Shown here in pieces: positions 8,360-18,300 of a DNA stretch of 64,000 nucleotides. This stretch comes from Flavobacterium proteolyticum (GTDB lineage Bacteria > Bacteroidota > Bacteroidia > Flavobacteriales > Flavobacteriaceae): NCBI RefSeq assembly GCF_015223105.1, contig NZ_JADFTZ010000001.1:62001-126000 (forward strand). The letters are read 5' to 3'. How positions within the stretch are numbered: position 1 is the stretch's first letter; every line of letters begins with the position of its first letter. Under the pieces are notes generated by a model that saw only the letters and a list, made by a program, of their open reading frames with translations, had not been told where the DNA came from and did no database searches. Both the position numbers and the translations under genes were made by a program.

Positions 8360-9454
8360 ATGAAACTTTCCAATATACTTTCGGTTCTTGAAGAAATGGC
8401 GCCACTAGGTTATGCCGAAGATTTTGATAATGTTGGGCTTTTAGTTGGAAATCCGAATCAGGAAATTGATGGCGTTTTAGTTTGTCATGATGCATTGGAA
8501 TCGGTGATTGATGAGGCGATTTCTAAAAAATGTAATTTGGTCGTTTGCTTCCATCCTATTTTGTTTTCGGGAATTAAGAAAATTACGGGTAAAAATTATG
8601 TGGAACGTGCGATTTTAAAAGCAATTAAAAATGACATTGCGATTTATGCGGTTCATACTTCGTTAGACAATCATCAAAAAGGTGTAAATAAAATCTTCTG
8701 TGATGCATTAGGATTGAAACATTCGAAAGTGTTGATTCCGAAAGAAAATTACATTCAAAAATTGGTTACCTATACGATTCCTGAAAACTTTGAAAAATTA
8801 AGAAACGCTTTGTTTGATGCCGGCGCTGGAACTATTGGGAATTATGAAGATTGTAGTTTTAATTCGAAAGGAATTGGAACCTATTTAGGAAATGAAAATT
8901 CGAATCCGCAAATTGGTGAACGATTTGAATTTGTAGAAAACGAAGAAATTAAAATTGAAATGACGTTTGAAAAGCATTTACAAGGTAAAATTTTAAAGGC
9001 TTTATTCAAAAATCATGCATACGAAGAAGTCGCTTACGAAATTTACCAATTGGAAAACAAACATCAAAATATTGGTTTGGGACGCGTTGGTGAGTTCGAA
9101 AATCCACTTTCTGAAACCGAATTTTTGCAATTGGTTAAAGAAAAATTGCAATGTGAAGGCATTAGACATTCCGCTTTTACAGGAAAATCAATAAAAAAAG
9201 TAGCAGTTTTAGGAGGAAGCGGAAGTTTTGCTATTAAAAATGCAATTGCTTCAGGAGCAGATGCTTACCTTACGGCCGACTTAAAATACCACCAATTCTA
9301 TGAAGCTGAAAATCAATTACTTTTGGCAGATATTGGACATTTTGAAAGCGAAAGATTTACAAAAAATTATATTGTTGATTTTCTTAAAGAAAAAATCACT
9401 AATTTTGCAATCATTTTATCAGAAGAAAATACAAATCCAGTTAAGTACTTTTAA
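8360..9454 (+). CDS. Nif3-like dinuclear metal centre protein (YbgI/YqfO family)
   Basis: A 364-residue member of the NIF3/GTP cyclohydrolase 1 type 2-like family. The N-terminal half includes YAEDFDNVGLLVG, the metal-ligand histidine in VCFHPILFSG and AVHTSLDNHQKGVN. The C-terminal half carries further ligands in ADLKYHQFYEA and LADIGHFESE. Between them sits the PII-like middle domain (about 130-240) found in the longer YqfO type. The family forms toroidal hexamers with two metals per subunit; its reaction is not firmly known. The next gene starts 2 bases after the stop, so the two form a tight operon. Confidence 0.9.
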   Translation: MKLSNILSVLEEMAPLGYAEDFDNVGLLVGNPNQEIDGVLVCHDALESVIDEAISKKCNLVVCFHPILFSGIKKITGKNYVERAILKAIKNDIAIYAVHTSLDNHQKGVNKIFCDALGLKHSKVLIPKENYIQKLVTYTIPENFEKLRNALFDAGAGTIGNYEDCSFNSKGIGTYLGNENSNPQIGERFEFVENEEIKIEMTFEKHLQGKILKALFKNHAYEEVAYEIYQLENKHQNIGLGRVGEFENPLSETEFLQLVKEKLQCEGIRHSAFTGKSIKKVAVLGGSGSFAIKNAIASGADAYLTADLKYHQFYEAENQLLLADIGHFESERFTKNYIVDFLKEKITNFAIILSEENTNPVKYF

Positions 9455-9456
9455 AT

Positions 9457-10236
9457 ATGGCGACAATCAAAGAGCTAAATGTAGAAGATAAGTTAAGAGC
9501 CCTTTATGCTTTACAACTAGTTGATTCTAAAATAGACGAAATAAGAAATGTAAGAGGAGAATTGCCTCTTGAAGTAGAAGATTTAGAAGATGAAGTAGCG
9601 GGACTTTCTACTCGTTTAGAAAAACTAAAAAGCGATTTAGAAACTATTGATGAGCAAATCAAAGTAAAGAAAAACGCTATCGACGAACACAAAGCTGCGA
9701 TTAAAAAATATTTAGAGCAACAAAAAAACGTTCGTAATAATAGAGAATTCAACTCTTTAACTAAAGAAGTGGAGTTTCAGGAATTGGAAATTCAATTAGC
9801 TGAAAAACACATTAAAGAAATGAAAGCTTCTATTGAGCACAAAAAAGAAGTAGTAGCTCAAACTAAAGAAAAATTAGACGGAAAACAAACCCACTTAAAA
9901 CATAAAAAAGCGGAATTAAGCGATATTATGGCTGAAACTGAAAAAGAAGAAAACTTCTTATTAGGTAAATCAGAAGAATTAAGAGGTCAAATCGAAGAGC
10001 GTTTATTAGCTGCTTACGACAGAATTAGAAATAGTGTTAGAAATGGTTTAGCGGTTGTTTCTATTGAGCGTGGCGCTTCTGCTGGTTCATTCTTTACAAT
10101 TCCACCACAAACGCAAATGGAAATTGCAGCTCGCAAAAAAATCATTACAGATGAGCACAGTGGAAGAATCTTAGTAGACGGTGTTTTAGCTGACGAAGAA
10201 AAAGAAAAAATGGAAAAATTATTTGCTAGCATCTAA
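9457..10236 (+). CDS. coiled-coil protein of the C4 zinc-ribbon family, without the cysteines
   Basis: A 259-residue protein. Residues about 15-185 form a long antiparallel coiled coil (heptads rich in E, K, L and I). The last 65 residues align with the C4-type zinc ribbon that closes this family. In the usual protein two CxxC pairs bind zinc. Here the corresponding segments read RGASAGSFFTIPPQ and DEHSGRILVD, with no cysteine anywhere in the tail, so zinc cannot be held in the normal way. The fold may persist without metal. The family is thought to bind nucleic acid or assist secretion or translation, but its role here is unproven. It forms an operon with the Nif3-like gene, a common pairing in Bacteroidota. 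An intrinsic terminator follows. Confidence 0.85.
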   Translation: MATIKELNVEDKLRALYALQLVDSKIDEIRNVRGELPLEVEDLEDEVAGLSTRLEKLKSDLETIDEQIKVKKNAIDEHKAAIKKYLEQQKNVRNNREFNSLTKEVEFQELEIQLAEKHIKEMKASIEHKKEVVAQTKEKLDGKQTHLKHKKAELSDIMAETEKEENFLLGKSEELRGQIEERLLAAYDRIRNSVRNGLAVVSIERGASAGSFFTIPPQTQMEIAARKKIITDEHSGRILVDGVLADEEKEKMEKLFASI

Positions 10237-10260
10237 TTGAAACCTTTTCCAAATAAATGA

Positions 10261-10290
10261 AAGTCCTTTTTTTAAAAGGGCTTTTTTTTG
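10261..10290 (+). terminator. intrinsic terminator after the Nif3 / coiled-coil operon
   Basis: The inverted repeat AAGTCCTTTT-TTT-AAAAGGGCTT with one G-T pair (10261-10282) is followed by a run of T. It lies 24 bases after the stop codon. Confidence 0.8.
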
Positions 10291-10296
10291 TTTTTT

Positions 10297-10389
10297 AACG
10301 CAAAGACGCAAAGTTTTTTCGCAAAGTTCGCAAAGCTTATTTTTCTGTAGAAAACTTGCTATTCACTATTCACTACTCACTATTTACTA
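10297..10389. repeat. low-complexity intergenic phrases (cgcaaag and ttcac tracts)
   Basis: The gap before rluF contains 'cgcaaag' four times (acgcaaagacgcaaag, then tcgcaaagttcgcaaag) and a tract of 'attcactattcactactcac'. Such phrases are, from memory, scattered through Flavobacterium intergenic DNA. They lie between the upstream terminator and the rluF promoter and encode nothing visible. Confidence 0.5.
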
Positions 10390-10397
10390 AAAAAACC

Positions 10398-10405
10398 TAT
10401 CTTTG
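10398..10405 (+). promoter_or_regulatory. -7 promoter box of rluF, almost touching the start codon
   Basis: TATCTTTG matches TAnnTTTG and ends 4 bases before the ATG at 10410. Transcription normally begins a few bases after this box, so the mRNA would be leaderless or nearly so. This supports the ATG at 10410 over the upstream in-frame start at 10356. Confidence 0.6.
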
Positions 10406-10409
10406 CACC

Positions 10410-11198
10410 ATGGAAGAAAATACAACACGAATCAACAAATTTTTATCGGAAATCGGTTTTTGTTCTCGTAGAGAGGCTGATCGATTGATTGAGCAAGGAA
10501 GAGTTACTATTAACGGAAAGATTCCGGAAATGGGCACTAAAGTTACGCCTGGTGATGAAGTTCGTGTGAATGGTGAATTGGTTCAACAAAAGAATGAGAA
10601 ACCTATTTATTTAGCGTTTTACAAACCTGCTGGCATTGAATGTACGACTAATTTAAGCGTACGAGACAATATTGTAGATTTCATCAATTATCCAGAGCGT
10701 ATTTTTCCTATTGGCCGATTAGATAAAGCCAGTGAAGGTTTGATTTTCATGACGAATGATGGCGATATTGTAAACAAAATTCTTCGTGCGAGAAACAACC
10801 ACGAAAAAGAATATATTGTAACCGTAAACAAACCGATTACGGATCGATTTATTGATCGAATGGCAAACGGAATTCCGATTTTAGAAACGATTACCAAGAA
10901 ATGTAAAGTAGAACAAATTAGCAAATACGTTTTCCGAATTATTTTAACACAAGGTTTGAATAGACAAATTCGTAGAATGTGTGAATATTTAGATTACGAA
11001 GTAACCGCTTTAAAACGTACCCGCATTATCAACATTTCATTAGACGTACAAGAAGGCAAATACCGAAACTTAACGGATGCCGAAGTTGCCGAATTGAACC
11101 AATTAATTGCTCCTTCAAGCAAAACGGAAGAAGCGAGTTTACCGAGCAATAAAGGTAAGTTTACTGGGAAAAGGAATTATGGGGAGAGGAATAGATAA
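10410..11198 (+). CDS. rluF: 23S rRNA pseudouridine synthase, RluF type
   Basis: A 262-residue RsuA/RluF-family enzyme that isomerises uridine in 23S rRNA. E. coli RluF modifies U2604. The S4 RNA-binding domain occupies about residues 7-55 ([20 protein letters not shown]). The catalytic domain carries the nucleophilic aspartate in [12 protein letters not shown]. RluF-like signatures include [30 protein letters not shown] and [14 protein letters not shown] basic, disordered tail of about 25 residues ends in RNYGERNR. The start at 10410 begins MEENTTRI and lies directly after a TATCTTTG box. Confidence 0.9.
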   Translation: MEENTTRINKFLSEIGFCSRREADRLIEQGRVTINGKIPEMGTKVTPGDEVRVNGELVQQKNEKPIYLAFYKPAGIECTTNLSVRDNIVDFINYPERIFPIGRLDKASEGLIFMTNDGDIVNKILRARNNHEKEYIVTVNKPITDRFIDRMANGIPILETITKKCKVEQISKYVFRIILTQGLNRQIRRMCEYLDYEVTALKRTRIINISLDVQEGKYRNLTDAEVAELNQLIAPSSKTEEASLPSNKGKFTGKRNYGERNR

Positions 11199-11239
11199 GA
11201 ACTTTTGATTTAAAAATTTAGCCAGAGTATTAGATAATC

Positions 11240-11656
11240 TTACTTAACATTTTTACTTGACGGAGTTCTTACAAGTGAATGGATTATCTCTCTACTTTTT
11301 AAATCTAATAAATCAAAATATTCAAAATCATTAATTGTTTGATTTTTATAATAGAACACTTCTGATTGTTTAAAAAAGGTTTGGGTTCCTTGTTTAATAA
11401 AGTTAAATTTTATCTTATTATTAGGAAATACTTCATAGACAAATTCTATTTTTTCTGTAGAAGAAATTATAAGATTTCCTGTTCCATTAATTCCGAATTC
11501 TATCTTATGGCACTTGTAACAGTTAAATCCATTTTCAATTAAGAAATCCCAATTACCTGTAATGAAATTTTTATTATCAATTGCGATATTATTTATTTCA
11601 TCCTTACAACTAATGAAGAATTGAACAAAAATTAAAATTAATAGAATTTTTTTCAT
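11240..11656 (-). CDS. hypothetical lipoprotein with a CxxCH motif
   Basis: A 138-residue protein of unknown function. The N-terminus is a lipoprotein signal (LLILIFVQFFISC) with the lipobox cysteine at residue 17, followed by KDE, so export and lipidation are expected. The mature part contains GNWDF and then NCYKCHKIEFG, followed by beta-strand-like segments. It resembles small lipocalin-like lipoproteins of flavobacteria. CYKCH fits the CxxCH c-type heme pattern, but a single match in a short beta protein may be chance or a disulfide. It stands alone between rluF (convergent) and the GNAT gene. Confidence 0.7.
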   Translation of the reverse strand: MKKILLILIFVQFFISCKDEINNIAIDNKNFITGNWDFLIENGFNCYKCHKIEFGINGTGNLIISSTEKIEFVYEVFPNNKIKFNFIKQGTQTFFKQSEVFYYKNQTINDFEYFDLLDLKSREIIHSLVRTPSSKNVK

Positions 11657-11751
11657 AAGTGCTATTTATAATTGTCAATAACTTTTTCTATTCACAATTT
11701 ACAAAACCCATTTCAAAACAAAATGTGGAAATCCGTAATGTTATAAACATT

Positions 11752-12243
11752 TTAAATTGCTACCTCCATCACATAATCATCCATAACATAACCATTTCCA
11801 ATATCAATAACTTCGTCTTTTACTTTTGTAAAGCCTAGTTTATTGTAAAAATGTATGGCGTTGTTGTATTTGTTAACGTTTAAGAAAATGGCACTTTGTT
11901 CGTTTTCAATGGCTTTTTCTTTTACGAGTTCAAAAAACTGTCTGCCTAAACCGGTTCCTTGAGTTTCGGGTAACACGTATATTTTGTGGATTTTGGTTTT
12001 ATTGGGTTCGCAATTGATTTCATAGGAAACAAAACCTACGTAATTATCGTTATCATCTTGTACTAAATAAAAAACGTGTCCTTTTTGTATTAATTCGCGC
12101 AAAGCGGTTTCATTGTAAAATTTGTTAATCATGTAATCTAATTGCGCTTTTGACAAGATTTCTCCATAGGCTACAGGCCAAATTTTCTTGGTTAAGTCGA
12201 TAACCACATTTAATTGTTCTATTTTACAAAGTACTATTTTCAT
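11752..12243 (-). CDS. GNAT family N-acetyltransferase
   Basis: A 163-residue GCN5-related acetyltransferase that moves an acetyl group from acetyl-CoA to an amine. Motif A, the CoA pyrophosphate loop, is seen as LPETQGTGLGRQFFELV, preceded by the strand IHKIYV. The later segment AIHFYNKLGFTKV is the typical motif B. The substrate cannot be inferred. It is transcribed as a single gene; the region upstream holds the terminator of the large T9SS gene. Confidence 0.88.
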   Translation of the reverse strand: MKIVLCKIEQLNVVIDLTKKIWPVAYGEILSKAQLDYMINKFYNETALRELIQKGHVFYLVQDDNDNYVGFVSYEINCEPNKTKIHKIYVLPETQGTGLGRQFFELVKEKAIENEQSAIFLNVNKYNNAIHFYNKLGFTKVKDEVIDIGNGYVMDDYVMEVAI

Positions 12244-12263
12244 ACTGCTAAAATAAAAACAAA

Positions 12264-12292
12264 AAGGGCCAACCTCGAAAGATTGACCCTTT
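12264..12292 (-). terminator. terminator of the 2132-residue T9SS protein gene
   Basis: A hairpin with arms AAGGGCCAACCT and AGATTGACCCTT (two mismatches) around a short loop is followed on the minus strand by TTTTTGTTTTTATTTT. It lies 20 bases beyond the stop codon at 12313. Confidence 0.75.
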
Positions 12293-12312
12293 TTTATTTA
12301 AAAAACTTAACT

Positions 12313-15300
12313 TTATTTTTTAATTACTTTGATTTCAGTTTGGTTTCCACCTGCGTTTACTTTTACAATATACATTGCAGCAGCTAATTCAGACATGTTC
12401 ACCTCAACTTCAGTTTGATTTGGCGTAATTTGTTTCACCAATCTTCCACTTAAGTCATAAACGTTAATAGCAGTAATTTCTTCATTATATCTAATTGATA
12501 AAATGTCTACAACTGGATTAGGATAAACTGTTAAAGCATTCACATCAAAAGAAGAAGTTCCTAAAGTAGTAACATCAAAACATGTACTTCTTGTAGTACA
12601 ACCGTTTTTAGTTACATCCACAGCATAACTACCAATTGCAGTTGCTGTATATGATTGTGAAGTTTCACCTGGAATTATAGTGTAAACTGGACCAGCACTA
12701 CAAGTGTACCATTGGTAAGTTGCACCAGCTTCAGCAGCTGTTAATGTATCATCTACACGAGAAACTGTAGCATTTGGTAATGCATTTACGGTAACGTTTA
12801 CGGTATTACTATTAAAACATCCTGTAGCAGCATTTGTAGAAGTAGCAGTATAAGTTTGACTACCTACTGTTGATGATTTCACATATACAGTTGCAGCACT
12901 ACTTCCAGCAATATAAGGAGTTGTAGCCGCAGCATCAGTATATAAATCGGTAACAGGAGTCCAAGTAATATTGTTTGCTGATTTAATAATTCTTACGTTA
13001 TCAATTAACCAACCATAATAGTTAGTAGATGTATCAGTAGTATATCTAAATCTAATTCTGAATTGATTACTTGTCAAGGCAGCAGCTGGCACGTTAATAG
13101 TTTCTGTTTTCCATAGAGACGTTGCAGGACCAGTTCCTGGAGTTGAACCAGATCCTGTGAAAGTACTAATCCAATCTGCATAACTTCTAGTTGAAAAACG
13201 AATATTCGTATTAAATACAGCAGCATTAGCTGAACCTGAATAATTTGCAACCGGTATTAAATTCCATGTAGAACCACCGTCTGTAGAATACTCTATTATA
13301 CCAAAATCATATGATGTTGTTGGACTTTCCATAGCTGCAATATGAGAGAATACAATTGAAGCTGAAGCAGATCCAGTTAAATCAATATTAGAATTTAATT
13401 GATAACTTACATTTGCACTAGTAGAGGCAGTAGAAAATAAAACTGAACCTGTACCTTCACTATAGTAAGTAGTATTAAGAGTTGCAGAACCAGTACCAGC
13501 AGTATTGACTACAGAAAAATTAGCTGGTAGAGCATTCATTGTTTCTGTAAATAAGTTTGAATTAAAATTACCTCCAGTAGCTGTAATTGCAATCGCAGTG
13601 TTTTCACAAGCCGAAACAGGACTTACAGGAGTAAAGCTAATAGCACTCGGAATTGGATTAACGTTAACTGTGTAAGTAGCAGTTGCAGCACAAAGAGCTC
13701 CTGAAGTTTGACTAGCCGTTAAAGTATAAACAGTTGAAACAGTTGGATTAAATGTCCATCCCGTTACAGCATCACCACTAACTCCTGTTGCTGGACTCCA
13801 AGCAAAAGTATCATAATCACCAGAACCCGCAGTTAAAGTAACTGTACCTGATGTAACACCAGAACAAATTGTAGTGGAAACACCACTTAAAGTTAAAGCA
13901 GGAGGAGAAGAAACAGTAGCTACTACTGGAACTCTTCCAGAAGTACAAGCAGCAGGTCCTCCAAATATTACATTAAGTCTATTTACAGATAAAGTACCTG
14001 TTGTTGTAGTACCTGTATAACTATTTACCCATAAAACTTTATTATCTGCAGTAGCAGTATAATAAGTTTGTGAATTATTTATTGCATCAGCACCGTCATG
14101 TGTTACGTTTACAACAATATTAGACACTCCATCCCAAACATAAGGAGTCGCAAATGTAATTGTTTGCCATCCACTTGCAGTATGAGTATAAGTTGAAGGA
14201 CCATAAACAGTTGTAAATCCAGTAGTTGCTAAGAAAGTTGTATTTGCAAAATTACTACCAGCAGTTGTTCCAATACTTACAGTAAAATTAGCATTTGTTG
14301 CAGCATCTCCTAGAGAAGAAATGTTATATGCCATTGAAGTAATATTACCAGCACTTAATCCGGCTGCGGTTAATTCTGCTGCCGTATAAATTGTTTGACT
14401 CCAATAGTTTGGCCATCTGTTGCAAAATGCCGTTGGCTGAGCAGTAGCTCCAGTTAAAGTACCACCTGTTCCAACAGTAATAAAACCTGGAGCAGCAGTT
14501 GTTGCAGCAGCATAATAAGTAGTGGTAGCACTAATTGAAGGAGTCGTAAATAAATTACCTGAAGCTAATGAAGTACCACCTGTTGCAGCTGCGAACCAAT
14601 TAATAGTTGCACCAGCACTCGGTGTTGCACTTAAATCAACAGTTCCGGTTCCACATCTTGCACCAGGTACCGTTGCAGTTACTTCATTTGCAAAAGTTAT
14701 TTGTACTGGAGTTGATACAGCTGTTGAAGGACCCGTAGCACAAGTTACTTCACATCTGAAGTAAGTTGCAGCAGTTGGTACCGTAGAATAAGTAGGATTC
14801 GTAGCAGAAGCTATAGGAGAATAAGTTATTCCATCAGGTGATGAGAACCATTGATATGTAACCCCTGAACCCGTTGTTAAATTTTGCAAACTTAAAGTTA
14901 CAGAAGTTCCTGAACAAATAGCATTAGTTGAAGCAATTGTATTACCAGGAGTTGGTGTTCCAACACAAGCATTAGAATCTGCATAACTTAAAAAACCTGT
15001 ATAACTTGCGCTCAATACTGGTGTAGTTGATTGAGTTGAAACTCCTGCAACTGCAGTAGCAACAGAACCAAAAGTACTTGTATATAAACCACTAGCTGAA
15101 GGTGCTTGAACTGGAATGCTTGTTGTTAAAATTCCAGCATCACCTACTCTTACATTAATATCATTAATTGTTCCAGATATTAATGGTAATTCCCATCTTC
15201 TATTAGTTGCCATGTTTGTAATTGCAGCACTTTGTGTACCTGTATTCGTATCAAAAGTTTCAGCTTTCATTACAGTTACAGCAGTAGTAGCTGGAGCTGC

Positions 15301-18300
15301 CCAAACTGGAGCGTAAGCTACTTTACCAACAGGAAATAATAAATAATTTGTATTTGCATTAGCATTAGCAATAGTTCTAGCGAAAGGACCTCTAACCATG
15401 TTAGTTGCACTTGGCGCACCTGCTAAAGTTCCTGCTGCCGCTGCAGTTCCTAATGATAATAAATTTGTGTTTGTAGTATTAATAATACCAGAAGTCATTG
15501 TTAATGTACCACTAACAGATAAAGGCACACTTAACGTTACACCTGTAGCATTAGTATTATTAACCGTTAATGAAGTTAAGTTTGCCGTTGGAGCAGCAGC
15601 TAAGTTTCTATAAACTCCTGCACCTCCAATAGTTTGTGCGTTTGTAGTTGCAGCAACAGTTCCATTAGCATAACTTGCTAAACCTAATTCTGTTGTAGAA
15701 GTAAAAATTCCATTATTAGTAATATTACCAGCAACATAAGAAGTACCAAATAAAATTTCAGAACTTGGTTGAATAAGTACATTTCCACTAAAACCTAAGG
15801 AATAAGTTGTAGTTACAATTCTATTAGTTCCACCTAAAGTATTCACTTCTAAATTACCGAATAAGATTCTATTAGAACCTGCCCATGTATTTAATCTAAA
15901 TCCATTAGTAGCATTACCACCTGCATCAGTTGAAACACCATCACCTAATTTAAGTGTATGTGTATTTGGAACATTCACATGTGCTGTACTATTATTGTAA
16001 GCAATTGTATTAGATGCTGAAGTATTAGCATGTGGATCTAAAATAGTAAGAACACCGCCTGTCCAGTTAATAAATTGAGAATTCAATTGAACAATAGCTG
16101 TAGATGCAGGTACAGAATTTGCTGCATTACCACCATCATTCCCGTCAACTAGAATATCACCTCCACTCTGATTGAAAATCGAAGCTGCATTATGAACCAT
16201 ATTACCATTAACTGCTAAAAGTCCACCTGAAACAGTCAAAGTACCATTATTAGTTAAAGTATTATTATTTAATGTACAACCCACTGTTAAATCACCAGCA
16301 GAAACAACTAAAGTTCCTCCTGTTGCAATAGTAACACCTTTTGCTAAATTACCAGAAGTTGAAGAAGTAACCGTATGTCCATTAGCAATTACAGCTACAT
16401 CAGCACATGTAGGAACCACTCCTCCATTCCAAGTACTTGTTGAATTCCAATCGCCTGATGCAATTGAAACAACAGGTACATCAGCAGCATTAACTCCAAG
16501 ATACAATCCAGTAGCAGATGTTAAATCAGCAGTTGTAATTCCACTTCTTTGACCATATGGAGCACTAGAAGTATTAACATGAGTTCCTGATAAAGCTACA
16601 TTTTGCCCTAAAACTCTTGCCCCAGTTGCCGTAGTAAAAAAGGCACCTGGCGTAAACATTGTTACCCAGTTAGAAGTTGCAGCTGGAGTTGTTCCATCCA
16701 ATGTAACCACAAAATTTCCATCCCATCTATTAGTTATAGTTGCAGCACCATCTGTAATATTTAAACCTGTAGTACTAGTTGTAGCATTATTATATGTTAC
16801 TGCATATTTTCCTCCAACGGTTGGAGTTGTTCTTCCAAGATAAAAAATTCTTTGCTCACCAGTAGGTGAGTAAAAAGGATATCTACCAGCAGCTCCAGCT
16901 GGAATTGTTGTTGGACCAGAAGTAGTATAACCCGTTCCTCCTGAAGTCCACCATCTAGAAAAAGTTCCGTTTAAAAAACCTCCATTTGTAAATGCAAATG
17001 TATTACCAGTTGAAGTTGCACTAACACCATAATTAATTTTATTACCCCCTAAATCAATCTTAGCATTTGATATTGTTAAATTATATTCAACACTAATATC
17101 ATCAAATCCCCAGTTAATATTTGGAATTGCAGTTGATGTATTACTAAAAATTAAATTTCTAATTTTATTGTTAGCAAACGTTCCAGAACCAGTAATTGAT
17201 TGAACTGTAGTTCCATTTAATGTCAAACTTCCTGCAGTTGTTGCACCAATTGACAAATCGATATTTCCATCATTCACTATATTTCCGGAAACAACTATAG
17301 CTTTACCAGTTGTACCGTTAAATACAAGAAACTCTCCTCCCGCTTCAACAGTTAAATTACCATTCACATTAAAAGTAGTTGGTGTTACACCAAACTCTAA
17401 AGACCCTTGAACCGTTAAGTTATTAATTGATAAACTTGCCGCATCAATTGTCACAGTATGTGCCGCCACAATTGCACTATCTGCTCCTGTAGGAACAGCA
17501 TTTGCATCCCATGTTGCAGGATTTGTCCAGTTACCATTAGCAACCGAAATAAAAATTCCAGGAGCGTTTGTTACCTGAGAGCCGGATATTTCAGATGAAA
17601 AAACAGCCTCTGTTATTGCTTGAACCTTGTAATAATATAATGTACTAGATAACAAACCAGTTTGAATAGAATTATATGCACCTCCTGTCGCTGCAGTTGA
17701 AGTTGATGCCACAATTGTTGTAACAACATTTGTAGTAAAAGTTGCATCCGAAGCTCTTGTTACTAAAAACCCGACTTCATTTGTAGAATTATCAACCCAA
17801 TTTACAGTAGTTCCCGCTGAAGTAATTCCCGAAAATGTTAGTGTAGTAGGAGCTGAAACTGGCAATGTAGATGGTGTAAATACGTAAGTTCTTCTTGAAC
17901 CATTTGCACTTGAATCTAAATTTGCAATTGCAGCTACTGTGTAAGTATTGTTTACAAAAGCAGTACCATTAGTTGTGAGCGCATTTGTTGAAGAAGTTAT
18001 AGATGCAATTTTACCTGCTACTGCTCCGCCTGAAAAACCAATTATTGGACCAGTAGTAAAAGTATCAGCAACAGCCATTGCTCCATAAACAAATTCAACA
18101 ACCCCCGAAGTTTCATAAATTCTAGCTTGGTAAGTTCCATTCGCAGTGGAAGAACCCCAATCCATCTCCATATTTAACCATTCTACAACAAGAGTTCTGT
18201 TTGGAGCAGAACCAACTACCTTATAATGCACTTTACCAGTTGCACTAGTAGCTTGATCACCACCAAAAGGCGCAATAAACATTGTTGTAGCCGAACCAGC

